A stretch of DNA of 64,000 bases from positions 108,805,073-108,869,072 of the forward strand of contig CM030363.1 of the NCBI GenBank assembly GCA_017893485.1, read 5' to 3'. Origin of the DNA: Hemerocallis citrina. Its lineage: Eukaryota > Streptophyta > Magnoliopsida > Asparagales > Asphodelaceae. The translations under genes were made by a program, and so were the position numbers. Of this stretch, positions 10,790 through 23,689 are shown one piece after another. How positions within the stretch are numbered: position 1 is the first letter of the stretch; each line of letters opens with the position of its first letter. A model generated the notes under the pieces. It worked only from the letters and a program-made list of their open reading frames with translations, was not told the DNA's origin and did no database searches.

Positions 10790-12061
10790 TGATGGAACTG
10801 CGATGAGTCCCAGGACCACGGATTGGTGTGCGTATCGATCATAAAAGCTTAACAGATTTAATACGTGATCTAACCCTTTATAGCGGAATCTAGGGTTCAC
10901 GAATTATACCTGCGATGAGAAGAAGACGATAGTTTCTAGCAACCTCGAGCCGTCAGCGACCCCAAGATCTTCTGTACGTATTCCTTCCTCGAGTTGGACG
11001 TCGGGTGGGTGACGGTCTCCCAACCTTTCTTCTCCTTGGCTGACCTCTCTTTCTCTCCTTACGTGAATCACGAATTTAGAGAAAACTTCTTATCTCTGAT
11101 AATAATATGACGGCCAGAGAATAGAGGATAGATATATAAGGCTACGGCAGGGACCATGAGGAGAAATTAGGATTAGGTCTCCTAACGAATCTGGGTATAC
11201 CGTGTTCAGCCCGAACACACAACCCAGGCCCATTAACAATAACTCGGTCCACTAAAGAGCTATTGTTGCACTACCTTCCTAATCCCAAATTATATTTATG
11301 GGCTCCTTTTATTATATACTCGTTCAGCTCTCCATGTTAAGATATCGAATGTCCGTCGATTGAATTAAGTTACTGACAACTATATTGATCAACATCTTTT
11401 ATCCTTAAGTAGTACCACTCAACTTTATTTGTCATGTCGGATGTAATCCACCTGCAGGGTTTACATGACAATCCTTATGAGCTCCTTAAGGGGACATCAT
11501 CAACCCGACGTATCGGGACATGGATTCCTTTTACAATCAACAGCCCATCATATATACAATGCTATTACCCAATTCATAGAGGTTGTTGATCCATAATGAA
11601 TCTCACTCTTTTATGAGTCAAAGTAATGCACACTGCATATACATGTCTGTTATTATATCTGGATTAAGAGCATAAACATCCATAATAACAGAGGTGTTTG
11701 TTCTCTTTTGTAGTCAGTACAAAGATAACAACCTCAAGTGGTCCTGTTCAATACACACAAAGTGTACTAGTGTAAACCTATAGTCAAGATAGACTAATAC
11801 CAGATTACACTACAACCTTTCCAATGGATTGTCCAAGTCCGTCTAGGTTGTGAACTATTTATATATTCCATAGGGAACTGATAATATGATCTTCTGTGTG
11901 TCACCTCACACCATATTATCAACCTTATAGAATATCAGATACTTGCATTAATATTATAATAAACACAATATGCAAACATATGCCCATATGATTCACATTC
12001 AAAAAAAAATAAGGAAATAAAGTTAATGCAAAAGTGATGCTTTCAGTATATAACCCTAACA
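10790..12061 (-). repeat. Copia-A 5' LTR
   Basis: The LTR begins TGATGGAACTGCG and ends CCCTAACA on the plus strand, exactly 1272 bp, matching the copy at 4641-5912. It is followed by the second target-site copy tatat at 12062-12066. A TATA-like GATATATA lies at 11132-11139. Confidence 0.95.
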
Positions 12062-12850
12062 TATATAACCCTGTAGAACTCACCATTAGAGTCTAAATGT
12101 TAACTTGATTGTAAGCAACCGAACTTGTGGTATGGGACACATGATTGCGTGCATTAAATATGTCTGATAAAAGATTCATAGACATAAGATTAACATTGAA
12201 CATTGACACCGACAACTAATTCATGATTCTTGAATAATGATTTCTGATATTGATTTATGATTACTGATTATTGAATTATTGATTTCCGACTATTGATCAT
12301 GTTATCGATTATTGTTTACCGACCACTACATTATGGATTATTAACTATTGTTTATGAATTATTGACTACACTGTTTATCGATCAATGATTATCGACCAAT
12401 GCATCATTGACAATCGAATATTGATCCTATTATTGACTATTGTTTATCGATTATTATCTTAGTGATTATTGACTCTTATTTATCGACCATTGTACGATTG
12501 ATTATCGACTTTTGATCTTGTTATCGTTTATCATTTATTGACCTCTGATATCGTCCCAGTTTCTTGTTTATTGTGGTCGATGCTCGTGAGTTATTGTTTA
12601 TACAGGTACAAATGATGAGATACTGAAGGAACCTGGCGAACCGTATACTGCATTGCATATTCTCGGGCATCCTGTAGGTTCTTGTATCTCAGACATTGGT
12701 TATTACATTATATTCTTGTTCCTGTGATTATTATTATTATATTGTTGAGCTTAATGATATTGTACAACTTGTGAGTTGGTATACATATATCATTCGCTGG
12801 GCCTCAGTTATGTGCCTGCGTGCCCGTATTTTAGGAAAAAGGGTATGACA
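12062..12850. other. Unassigned segment ahead of the Tat-like gag, possible LTR end
   Basis: This continues the pre-insertion flank from 4640. Positions 12230-12560 are a degenerate low-complexity run of GATTATTGA/TATCGACC words. The stretch 12775-12850 (GGGCCTCAGTTATGTGCC through GGGTATGACA) looks like the end of an LTR, with CA at 12849-12850, and a decayed gag begins a few hundred bases later. I could not match it to a second LTR copy, so the boundary is a guess. Confidence 0.3.
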
Positions 12851-13205
12851 AAAAATTAGACTTACCGTTAGAAACTCCGAATTCTCCCTCCATGACACCG
12901 AAGTGAAGAGGGAGAGTAGCGGCCTCAAGCTGTCTAACCAACCATCTTTGTCAACCAGCTCCTCCCGAGGAGGACCATATTCCTCCTCATCAGTTGGATC
13001 AGCCACAACAACCTAATCAAGCTCCATCAACGAAGAGGCACCAGGGGGCTCTTGACAAAGCCATCATGGACATCGCTCTCTAGACGACCATATCTCTGTC
13101 CATATTGTTGCTAGTGACTTGATGGCCTGGTGAGGTCCCCAAGGGTTAAAAGATATTCATCAAATCATCAACGCTAGAAAATAGGGGACCGATCTCTGGA
13201 TCCGT

Positions 13206-14176
13206 TTGGATGAGAGGCGTACACAGACCGAGGCCTCCTGCTCAGAGCGTCTAGTGAACCAGAGAAGCAACTCTCCTCAAAGGCAGAGATCAAAACACTC
13301 CTCATCTCACGTGGGAGGGGGGGGGAGGGGGGGCACTGTAGAAAGAAGCGGGATTAGTGAGATTCAACAACATCTTGAGAGAAACAAAGAGCAAGAGGCC
13401 CCAATCACTAGGGCCGAACTGGAAAGCTTCAAGAATGACATCCTTCGAGCAATCTGAGGTACTCATGATCATGGTCGACGTTTGTGGAGCTGCCACTCTA
13501 CTCGTTCAAGAGAAGAATCCACCGAGTCGACTAGATTTAGGTGGAAGGACGACCAAGTCCTTCGCCGCATCTGAGAAGTAGAAGATCGCCTGGAACATAT
13601 AAAACATGAAGGGAACTGCTCGAGCAGGACTTACTGCCCCAGTTAACCACCTTTCAGCATATCCATCCTTGATGCACCCATTCAAAAGAACTTTAAAGCT
13701 CCTCAATTTGAATCTTAAGATGATGAATCTGACCCGGCTGACCATATTGAGAGTTTTAAGGGTGGTCCATAACGCCACCGATGCACTCTGTGCTGAACAT
13801 TCCTCGCAACTTTGAAAGGACCAGCAATTGAATGAACTCTCGCCTCACTCTAGAGTCAATATTCTCTTTCGGCTAGCTCGATGAGCTCTTTATAGCGCAC
13901 TTCGTTACTAGCCACAAGGCTGAAAAAACAAGTGTTTCTCTGTTGGAATTAAAGCAAAAGGAAGAAGACCTGCTCAAAGACTTCGTCAAGTGCTTCACAG
14001 CCGAAACAAGGTCCATCTTTTCCCTAGACATATCAGTGGCGGTTGCCGCCTTCCACCACAACCTCACTTACAAAGACCTGAAAGCCTCCCTCATGAAGAA
14101 GCCTCCTAAAGATTTCACCGAGCTCTTGGAAAGGAACGACAAGTATATCAGAGCCGAGAAAGCTCTTTATCCTTAA
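13206..14176 (+). pseudogene. Tat-like gag, heavily broken
   Basis: Several frames must be combined to follow gag, so no intact start can be chosen. Positions 13680-13800 carry a capsid start (ADHIESFK-like in a shifted frame). The frame at 13943-14176 contains the conserved end of the retrotransposon gag domain: LKDFVKCF, then PKDFTELLERNDKYIRAEKA. That last motif is characteristic of Tat/Ogre/Athila-type gag. Poly-G runs at 13317-13335 and many stops show long decay. Gag would build the particle. Confidence 0.7.
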
Positions 14177-15232
14177 GGCAAGAAGAATTCATCTTCCGGG
14201 AACAAACGGAAGAATACAAGCGAGGAAGAACCCAGAAAATTTTATAAGACGGCGCAGCTCAATGCCTTCCCTCTCCAGCACCATTCTTCGACAAGTTCAC
14301 TCGCCTTAATGCAAGTGTGTCTTCCATCCTCATGAAAATTGAGAAGGATGGAATAATTCGCCCTCTCCCCAGGATGACCATAGCTAGCAAAACAAGAGAT
14401 AAGAACAAGTAGTGCCTGTTTCACAAAGACCATGGACACACTAGCGATAACTGCCGATCCCTCAAAGAATAACTTGAAGGTCAGATTTCTAGATTCGCCA
14501 AGGCTATCTTTCTCAATTTGTCCAACAAAATAACAATGCCGAAACTCCTCCGGCACGGGGTTCTAATGAGCATCAAAAGAGGCCCTCCGAATTACAAGAC
14601 TCAAAACATATGGCCATTCTACACTCTAATCACGAAGGCCTGATGGGGAGATTCCAACTCCTCCTGCAAAGTCTTCGTTAGGGAAGTCAACTTAGTTCAC
14701 AACATCCCACCTACCAAGAATACCTGGGTCAAAGTATATTTCTCCGACAAGAACTTAGAAGGTGTCCGAACACTTCATTGTGATGCATTGGTTATAAACC
14801 TTTGCATGGTGAATCATGAGGTACGCTGCACCCTTGTAGACAATGACAGCTTAGTGAACAATCTTTTCATGAACACCTTCAACGGCCTCAAGCTTTTTCG
14901 AGACCAAGTCAAGCCCACCGGCTATATACTCCAGGGACTCTCCGGTGTCTCCTTTCAAATTGAAGGAATCGTCACACTCGATGTGATGAATGGAAAGCCC
15001 TACTACTCGAACGAAAGCACTGGAAATTGTGGTAGTTGACATCAAAGCTGCATACAACGCAATATTTGGTCATCTGGGCCTGGTGGCCTTTCATGCAATT
15101 GCTTCTGCCTACCACATGAAAATGAAGTTTCCAACAACAGCATGTGTAGGCCAAGTTGTAGGGAGCCTACAGGCAACACGAGCATGCTACACTGGCATAA
15201 TGGGGGGCTTGGTTCCCCCCTCTATGTCATAA
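14177..15232 (+). pseudogene. Tat-like nucleocapsid and aspartic protease remnant
   Basis: A knuckle of the form C-x2-H-x4-H-x4-C (CLFHKDHGHTSDNC, about 14413-14454) is the Tat-type variant. The frame at 14788-15039 holds the retropepsin: LVDNDSL at residues 16-22, where families of this type have Asp-x-Gly, so the glycine after the catalytic Asp18 is replaced by Asp20. LQGLSG and VEGIVTL-type strands follow. A shifted frame (14990-15232) carries AYNAIFGHLGL and YHMKMKFPT, the usual protease end in this lineage. Nothing recognisable as RT follows. Confidence 0.75.
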
Positions 15233-15780
15233 AGCTACTGCTGGAAAGTAATCACAGTAACTCCGAGTCCGTGGGCAAGCTTGAAGCTACTGACTTAGAC
15301 TATCCTGTCGTAAACTTCCAAACCTGCCAAACCATCTCATACAAAGTCCAAATTTGTCATAGTCAGAATAAAATAATAGACTTGAACCCATCGCCTGAAT
15401 CCACTCCGCTCATTCAATGAAAAGAAATAGTCTTGCCTAACGAACTTGAAGATCTCCCATTCTCTCTGCAAAACAAGGGGAGGCTCACTCCAAACAGACA
15501 AGTCCAGGCAAGATCTACCAAGTTATTCGCTTAACGACTCATTAACTTGAAGACCTAGGGGCCAAGGAGCTATTAGTAGGGACTTGAAAGTGGAACACCG
15601 TGCGAACTTCAACAAGGGCACTGAATTCCCTTCTCTACTACATATTTTCAATATTTTCCAATAAAGGCTAGTTACTAGAGCAGCTACTTAGGTCACAACA
15701 TGTAATAAAGGCTAACAACTAGAGCAGCTGCTTAGTTTTATTTTTCAAAAAAATTTAGTATTATTTTTTAAAAAATTATT
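15233..15780 (+). other. Tat-like region after protease, no pol domain seen
   Basis: A short open tail continues to 15420, then sequence without recognisable coding. Two imperfect copies of AATAAAGGCTA...AACTAGAGCAGCT occur at about 15662-15735. Reverse transcriptase, RNase H and integrase would be expected here in a complete element. I see none of their motifs in any frame. Confidence 0.5.
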
Positions 15781-16660
15781 GTACTACTCTACAGATGCAT
15801 ACAATAAGTTTAAATCCAAGCTTACTCCTAAAAACAACACAAAAAAACTCATTGAAAGCACTTTTAAGATTAGTTTGGAGTCCATAACCGTGGCTCAGAG
15901 TTACTCTAGCAATTTGCAACGAAGCAAGTTCAGAGCTAAACTTTCCATTCGATCTGCTCAAGCTGCTCGTTAAACTCTTCAACGACAAGTTTGGATTCTA
16001 TACCATTGATCGGAGTTTCTCTAGCCACCTGCAACAACTTGTTAAACTCACCATTTTATCTGCTCCTGCAACCTATTAAGCTCCTAAACAAGTTCAGAAT
16101 CCATACCCATGGCTCGGAGTTGCTTTGACAACCTACAATCAAGTACGTTTAGAGCTCAACTCGCTATTCGAACTATTCCTAAAACTTGTTAAAACCCCTT
16201 AATGTCGGATTACAGGTCCAAAAACGTGGATGGCTCGGAATTGCTTTAGCAACCTACAATCAAGCATGTTCAGAGCTTAACTCGCCATTCGACCTATTTC
16301 TGAAACGTGTTAAAACCCCTTCAAGACGAATTAGAGGTCCAAAATCATGGATGGCTTGGAGTGCTTTAGCAACTTGCAATCATGCACGTTCAGAGCTCAA
16401 CTCACAATTCGACATTTTCCTGAAACTTGTTAATAACCCTTAAAGACAGATTAGAGGTCCAAAACTGTGGATTGCAGTTGCTCCAACAAACCTACAAACA
16501 AGAAAGTTTGGAGCTCAACTCGCCACTTGATGCGACTCTCACAATTCGTTGGAGGACCCATACAGCAAGTTCGGAGTCTAACTCCCTTCTAAAGTTGCTC
16601 CTATAAATAGCTAAGTACAAAACGGCAAGTCCGTAGTTCAACTCTCCTCAAGAGAAACTC
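15781..16660 (+). repeat. Tandem array 1, about 120 bp period
   Basis: Diverged repeats are marked by GGTCCAAAA..GTGGATGGCT at 16215, 16336 and 16456, giving periods of 121 and 120 bp. Each unit contains GCTTTAGCAACCTACAATCA and CAGAGCTCAACTCGCCATTC. Older, more diverged units extend left to about 15870. The array is part of the Tat-like 3' region. Confidence 0.8.
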
Positions 16661-17230
16661 CTATGACTAGCCAACCCCCAAGACGACAAATCACAGGACA
16701 CGATACATGTTTGAAAAAGATTTCTTATTTCACAAACAACAAGTATGTTTACAACTACAGAATTATAATGAACCTACATTTCATGCCTAAGCATCGCTAC
16801 AAAATTCTTGCGAACACTATACAATAAGCTGTCCTACAAGTTGTCCATCCGGCTACACAATAGAGGGATGTTTCGTCTAAGAGAGATAAACTTCTTCACA
16901 AGACTCTTCCCAGCTAACATCTCCCTAGGTCCACTTCAACTCTTGACGATCAAATTCAAGACAAGCCTTCCATAGACGGGCAAGCTCTAAGTCCACTCTG
17001 AGTAACACCAGCTTCACCTAAGCACGCTCTAACTTTATATCGCTAGATGCACCGTGCAAATAGACAGGTCCTAACTCTGTCAAGCGCATCGTATTGCAAT
17101 AGAGAACAAGCTCGACATCCTGAAGACCTAATCTAGTGTACACGACTACTTGTCAGCACAAAGAAGAACATATTTACTTCAATGCTGAACGAACACAAAT
17201 GACTTCACTTCTATATAAAGTAGACTCGGT
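16661..17230 (+). other. Non-repetitive spacer between Tat-like arrays
   Basis: No gene or clear tandem structure is seen. It links the 120 bp array to the next one and is presumably Tat-like 3' untranslated sequence. Confidence 0.45.
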
Positions 17231-19100
17231 GCAAGTTCCTCTAACAACTCGTTAACTCTAAACAATGAGTCCAATACCGCTCTTTCTGCTTGAGTTCTGT
17301 CAATAACTCGTTAGCTCCATACAACGAGTTCAATGCCTTACTCGATCTCCGTCAACAGCTCGTTAACTTCATACAATGAGTTCAATGCCTTGCTCGAGCC
17401 CCGTCAGTAGGACATTCACTCTGTACAACGAGTTCAATGCTCTGCTCTTCACTCAAGCTCTGTCAATAATTCGTTAACTCCATACAACGAGTTCACTCCC
17501 TGCTCTCCGTACGAGCTCCGTCAACAACTTGTTAACTCGATACAACGAGTTCCACGCCTTACTCTTTACTTGAGCTCCATTAACAGCTTGTTAACTCCAA
17601 ACAATGAGTTCAACGCCCTGCTTTTCGCTCGAGCTCTGTCAATAGCTCGTTCACTATGAACAATGAGTTCAACGCACTGCTCTTCGCTTGGTTCCGTAAA
17701 CAACTCATTAACTCCATACAACGAGTTCACTTACCTGCTCTCCGCTCGTGCTCTATCAACAACTTGTTAACTCCACACAACGACTTCCACACAATGAGTT
17801 TAATGATCTGCTTACCTCTTGAGCTCCATCAACAACTCATTGACTCCAAACAATGAGTTTGATGCCTTGCTCATCGCTCAAACTCCATTAATAACTTGTT
17901 GACTCCAAGCAATGAGTTCGATGCCTTACTCATAGCGAGCTCCATCAGTGACTCGTTAGCTCAACACAACGAGTTCAACGTCGCGATTTCCGCTTACGCC
18001 TCGTCAATGGCTTGTTAACTCAAAACAACAAGTTCAACGTCTTGCTCTTCGCTCAAGCTCCGTTAGTAGCTCGTTCAATCCGTACAACAAGGTCTACGCC
18101 CTGCTTTTCACTCGAGCCCCGTCAGCAACATGTTGACTCCATACAATGAGTTCGGTTCCTTGCTGTTCGCTCGATCTCTGTCAATAGCTCATTAACTTCG
18201 TACAACGAGTTCAACGTCTTGTTCTTCGCTCGAGCTCCATCAATAACTCATTAGTTCCATACAACAAGTTTAGCTCCCTGGTCTCCTCTCGAGCTCCGTC
18301 AATAACTCGTTAACTTTGTACAATGAGTTCAATGCCTTTCTCTTCACTCGAGCTCCGTCAATAACTTGTTAGCTCCAAACAACGACTTCAATTCCCTGCT
18401 CTCCACTTGAGCTCCATCAATAATTCGTTAACCCTAGACACCGAGTTCAATGCCCTACTCTTTGCTCGAGCTCCATCAACAGCTCATTAACTCCATACAA
18501 TGAGTTCAAAGCTCCGTTCTTTATTTGAGCTCCGTCAACAACTCGTTAACTCTCAACAACGAATCCGAAGCTTTCATCACCGTTCGTGTTCCATCAACAA
18601 CTTGTTTGCTCCAAAAAACGAGTTCGATGCCTTCCGCACTCCATTTAAGCTCCATCAACAACTTATTGATCCCAAACAACATGTTCGAAGCCTTGCTCTT
18701 CGCTCGAGCTCCGTCAAACAACTCATTAACTCTGTACAAAGAGTTCAACACCTCGCTCTTCGCTCGAGCTCCATCAACAACTCGTTAACACCGTGAAATG
18801 AGTTCAACGCCTTGCTTTCCACATGAGCTCCTTAAACAACTTATTAACTCCATATACCAAGGTCAATGCCCTGCTCTTCGCTCGAGCTCTATCTACAACT
18901 CGTCAGCTCCATACGACAAGTTCAACGTCCTGTTCTTCGCTCGAGCTTCGTCAACATCTTGTTAACTCCATATAACGAGTTTAGTGCCTTGCTCTCTATT
19001 CAAGCTCTTTTAACTGCTCGTTAACTCAATATAAGAGTTTGGTTCCCCTTTGTTTGCTTGAGTCCTTCCAACAACCCCTTAACTACATGCAATAGGTTCA
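17231..19100 (+). repeat. Tandem array 2, about 52-60 bp period
   Basis: About thirty diverged units carry CTCCGTCAACAACTCGTTAA, CATACAACGAGTTCAA and TGCTCTTCGCTCGAG. The marker GAGTTCAA recurs at intervals of about 52 and 59 bp (for example 17267, 17326, 17378, 17430, 17489), suggesting two unit lengths. Short open frames inside (such as 18500-18796) are repeat-derived and not considered genes. Confidence 0.9.
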
Positions 19101-20033
19101 AATGTTCAACTCCATCCAAGAGTTGCCTCTCCAAACCTATTGAGATCAAATGACAAGCTTTACGACCAACTCCATCTCAGAGTGGCCTCTCCAGACCTGC
19201 TGGGAACAAATGTCAAGCTCTGCATTCAACTCTATCTCAGAGTTGTCTCTACAAGCTTGCTTGGCACAAACAACAAGCTCTACGTTCAACTCTGTCTAAG
19301 AGTTGGTTCTATAAACTTGCTGGGTTCAAATAGCGAGCTCTACATTAACTCCGTCCTAGAGTTGCCTCTACTCACTTGCCAGGTGCAAACCGGCAAGTCA
19401 ATGTTTGACTCCGTCTCAGAGTTGCATCTCCAAACTTGCTAGCACCAACGACAAGTTCCAACGTCAGTTCCGTCTCAGAGTTGCCTCTAAAAAACTTTTT
19501 GGGAATAAACAGATTGTTCCAACATCAACTCCGTCTCATAGTTTCCTTCAAAAACTTGCTGGGTACAAACGGAAGTTCCAACGTCAACTCAGCCTCGAAG
19601 CTGCCTCAATAAACTTGTTGGGCACAAATAGAAGGTTCAAACGTCAACTCAGTCCTAGAGTTGTCTCTACTAACTTGCCGGATGGAAACAGCAAGCTTAA
19701 CAAAAACTTCATCATAGGGCTGGCTCTACAAAGTTTTTGGGAACAAACAACAAATTAAAATATCCGACTTCATCTTAGAGTTGTCTCTATAAACATGCTA
19801 GGATAAAACCACAAGCTCAACGTCAAACTCTGTTTTAGAATTGGCTCTACAAATGTTTTAGGCACAAATGGCAAGTTCAACATCAACCTGTCTCAGAGTT
19901 GAATCTACAAAACTTCCTGGGCGCAAACAGCAAGCCAAACACCCAACTCTGTCTCAGAGTTGTCTCTCCAAAGTTGCTGGGAGCAAATGAGTTCAAACAT
20001 CCAACTCCATCTTAGAGTTTCCTCTACAAACTT
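19101..20033 (+). repeat. Tandem array 3, 60 bp period, left part
   Basis: The units contain AACTCCGTCTCAGAGTTGCC, AAACTTGCTGGG and CAAACAGCAAGCTC, with a period of 60 bp, so reading frames stay open across units. The array is interrupted at 20033 by Gypsy-A and resumes at 45268 in the same phase. The 5 bp before the insertion is aactt. Confidence 0.9.
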
Positions 20034-20639
20034 TGTCATGCCCCGCTTCCCAAAAAAGGAATATGGAATACAGATACGTGACTAAGTTCAACGAATGATT
20101 TTCATTATCCATAAGCTGTTAGGATCTTTACAATATTTCACAGTAATAATCAGAGTAGGAAGCAAGAGAACTCACCCACGCATACATATATGAATCAATA
20201 TACCAACAAAAATTTACTTGAAACAAAGCTTAATAATCTCACATAAACCAGATCTTAACAAGTCAATAATCCTGGGTCACATTGCCCAATACAAAATAAT
20301 CTAAGTAACAGATACATTTATTCAAAATAAGCAACAGAAAATAATAATAATAATGGCAAGAAATCACGGGCTAGAATCTCAGATCACCTACTCCATCGGG
20401 CAGCTAAACTCCATAATCTGCAATTTAATAAATTGCAGGAAGAGGAAAAAGAAAACAAAACGTCCGTCAATGCAAGTTACGGGCCGCTTGTAGTAAAGGC
20501 AACAAGTACAGGGATAAAATAAACAAGTATAGAGTAACAACGAAAACTACATAGCATGGAATAGACATGTCAACATAGCAGGATAACTAACAGAAACCAG
20601 GAAACAAAATCAAGTAACATGACATACTAACAGGTACAG

Positions 20640-20800
20640 GTAACATGTATCAATTGTCATGCAAGCAGGTAAACAAGTAATCATGTAGCATGTACAGGTA
20701 ATCATGTAATAGGAAAGCATGTAACAGGTAAGCATGTAACAGGTAATCATGTAATAGGAAAGCATGTAACAAGTAAGCATGTAACAGGTAATCATGTTAT
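20640..20800. repeat. Minisatellite in the Gypsy-A LTR
   Basis: Degenerate units of about 14-15 bp, typically AACAGGTAAGCATGT or AACAGGTAATCATGT. The same array appears in the 5' LTR at about 33630-33785, and again at 42303-42375 within a duplicated segment. Confidence 0.85.
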
Positions 20801-23156
20801 ACCAAGTCTTGTATTATTACTATCCAAGTAGCACTTCATGCGTCCCAGATTTTTACCACATGGTTGCTACATTCAAAGAAGTTTCGTTTAGATTTCGTAG
20901 TGGATTCCATAGGGCTGTGTACTCAGGGAATCAGGAAAATAGGAAGAGGAACATGTACAGGTACAGATAGAAACTACAGATCCACTTTTGAGTACACCTT
21001 CCTATAAGGAAGTGTGCAGTCGGGTAATCAGGTAAACTGGTACAGGTAGAACCTACTAGTCCTCTTCCGAGTACACCTTCCTATAAGGAAGCGTGCAGTC
21101 GGGTAATCAGGTACAGGATCGTGTATCATGTAGTCATGAACACGTAATAGGTAGGAAACACGGCCTCCCTTCTAAGTACACATTTTTATATTTTCCACTA
21201 CTAGATCTTTCTCTTAACCCGGGCTTGGTTATTTGTTATTATTATCAAATAGGCATGTATGTGTCACAAAACTGAGAAAGAATAACATGGTATAAATAGG
21301 TAACAGGTTTAGATTGAAAGATAAACATGTACAGGTAATAGACAACACATAAAAGGATAGAACAACGAAAATTCGAGTTCAGGACAGCAAGACAGATGGC
21401 ACGAAATCTGAAATTTCCATTGCTACAAATAGGAAAATCTGGATCCGTCAATAAATCTGGAAAGTAGACTCTCGGCCGAATCCAGCAAATATATATAAGT
21501 CATATGGTATTTCACAATAGCAGGACTCAAAATAGAATTGTATCCAGAAAACATGTTCAGCCAGAAATCAGAAGTTTGTATTCATAAATAGGAAAACGGT
21601 ATGAAAACATACTGATTAAATCCAAGAAACACCTGGGGTATTCCCTAGTATGTTTAGTATCAGAATATAAACTTTCATAATTTTCCAACATAGATAGAAT
21701 AGTCAAGTACAATCAGAAAGCAGTAAGATACGGCAGTTTTGTAAATCTGGAATCATAAACAAAGCATTACTAAAACAGCAATATCTGGCAAAATATAAAT
21801 CGAAATCCAGATCCATCAATAGGGTGATAAAATAGACACAGTAGGCTACAATTCTCATTCACAAAGTTTTTATAAACGGAAAACAGAATCAGGTTGAAAT
21901 TATGTATCTTTACTGAACAGTAAGAAAATTATGCAAGTATAGAATAGTTTGTAAAAGTTGTCAATTAAATCCATAAAAATTAGGGGTTAATCCCAATCAA
22001 GTCTAGTTGTACCCAGCAAAATATTGAATCAAAATATTATCTTTATCATTAGTAGAAAAGTAAATCACCCTACAGAATTTGTACAAAACTGGATTTGGAA
22101 TTTTCTACACATCTGTAGTAACACTGCAATAACTTGCAACTCACAAATCGAAACTGAGATCTATCATAATATCTGGAGAGTAGAATATTGAACAAAAACG
22201 GGGTAACAACAAAACTGAAGTATTCTTTATGCATAAAATAAACTAGATCAAATGAAACTCATCCTAATCATAACAAAACGTGAAATATGGTGTACTAGAT
22301 GTCCAAGCAACATGGTATAAGGGATTTAGCAAGTCTACAACAAGTTATACTATGACTAACGCAAACAAGCACATGACATCATACGAACAACATGTATGTA
22401 CACATCAAGAAGTGAATATCTATAAGTTATTTCATGTCGTGTGTGTAATGTGACAACTACGGGAGGGTCAACACAATAGAGACAAGATATAACAAGGGTT
22501 TTTCACAAGAATTGTCTCTAGAACAAACCTACACTAATGGTGGTATTTAGCACTTGTATTACACAAAGAAAAGAATAAAGGTTACTTGCCTTAAAGCCAA
22601 CCACGAGAACGAAGCGAGAACAAGAATACCGGGAGCGGATTCCCAAGCAACGATCACAACGAACGAACGAACAAAACACGAGCCACACAAACACGCGAAC
22701 GCATGAACAAGCGAACAAGTAATATCAAGCACATGCACCTAGAGAACAAGAGGAGGAGTGGGAGTCGCAGCGACGAGGGAAGGCGATGGTGGCCAAGGGA
22801 CATCGCAGGGACACTGGCACCTGGTCGGGGTCGAGCTGCGTAGGGATAGGGTGGCGCTGCAGGGCATCGCTGGCCAGTGCTGGCTGACGACGGGGTGGGG
22901 AGGCGCTGAGGTCGATGACTGGTTGGCAGTTGCATCGCGAGGAGTCGCGACAGGGAGGGTCGCACTGCGGGGGGGGGGGGGGGGGTCAGGCACTGAGGAG
23001 GGGGGTCGGTGGCTGTAGTCGACGAGGTGGTAGGGAGGTGCAGGGGGTTGGCATGGAGGTCGGGGAAGCACAGGGGTGAAGAGATGAGCGGGAGAGGGGA
23101 TGGGTTAGAAGTAGGCGGCTAGGGTTTGAGCGTAGGAGAGAAATAAACAGGGTGCA

Positions 23157-23169
23157 GATATATATATAG
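23157..23169 (-). promoter_or_regulatory. Likely TATA box of the Gypsy-A 3' LTR
   Basis: The minus strand reads CCTATATATATATC. The matching run in the 5' LTR is at 44808-44821. The position, about 430 bp from the U3 end on the sense strand, resembles the other LTRs here. Confidence 0.5.
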
Positions 23170-23601
23170 GTGGGGATACATATATTAGGGTTTATAAAGG
23201 GAGCTTATGGGTAAGGTTGAATGGGTTGATAGGAGTGGATTTTAAATGGGTTAAATATAGGGTATGAAAACAAATGGGTTCTGGTATGGTTTTTATTAAG
23301 GGTTAATAATGAAAAATCCAAATAGAATATAGGGTGATCTAAAAATGAAGTAGGAACAAAATAAATAAATAAAATAAGACAGGAACAATAAATAATGGGC
23401 ATAAAAAAATGGCTCGATCAAACAGAGATGAAATAATGAGACAATTGAATCAAGAAAATTAGATAAGTGGATGACAATTCAAATAAATGGATATATAGAA
23501 AATAAGGATCCCAAAATACGGTTCAAAAGAGATACAATGAGAATAAATACACAAAAAGAAAGATACATCCAAAATACAGAAAATGGAAAATAGTGGTTAC
23601 A

Positions 23602-23620
23602 AATCCTACCCACCTAACAA
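23602..23620 (-). other. Polypurine tract of Gypsy-A
   Basis: The minus strand reads GGTGGGTAGGATT immediately before the LTR start TGTAACC. The same tract flanks Gypsy-B at 50548-50565. Confidence 0.65.
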
Positions 23621-23689
23621 GAAGAATTTCGTCCTCGAAATTCAAACAAGAAGTACATAGGGTAACCCCAAAAAGAAAAGAAAGAACAA

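Larger units (their letters stand above)
4641..12061 (-). mobile_element. Copia-A: complete but defective Ty1/Copia element
   Basis: A 7421 bp minus-strand element with two LTRs of exactly 1272 bp and a 5 bp target duplication tatat at 4636-4640 and 12062-12066. Gene order on the minus strand is gag, CCHC knuckle, protease, integrase, RT, RNase H remnant, which is the Copia order. By eye the LTRs differ at roughly 30 positions, so insertion is fairly recent compared with its neighbours. The coding region has a frameshift and a stop in gag, two further stops before RT, one or more breaks in RT, and a large deletion in RNase H. It is therefore not autonomous. Confidence 0.95.
20034..23601 (-). 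repeat. Gypsy-A 3' LTR
   Basis: A 3568 bp LTR, starting TGTCATGCCCCGC and ending GTGGTTACA on the plus strand. It aligns end to end with the interrupted 5' LTR. Contents include a minisatellite of CATGTAACAGGTAAG words (20640-20800), two copies of a TACACCTTCCTATA block (about 20993 and 21067), and a GC-rich part at 22750-23080. No coding function is assigned. Confidence 0.93.

Noticed and set aside
12841..12850. Definite 3' end of a Tat-like 5' LTR
   Set aside because: GGGTATGACA ends in CA, but no matching LTR copy, PBS or start could be found in the window. Kept only as a low-confidence possibility.
18500..18796. 98-codon ORF in the tandem array
   Set aside because: It follows the 52-60 bp repeat and is one of several overlapping frames. 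It is a repeat artefact.
15781..20033. CRISPR array
   Set aside because: Units are directly adjacent and diverged, without unique spacers, in a plant retroelement 3' region.
22654..23071. Arg/Pro-rich ORFs in the Gypsy-A LTR
   Set aside because: They lie in a GC-rich LTR segment with open frames on both strands, and the other LTR at 44420-44730 has different frames there.
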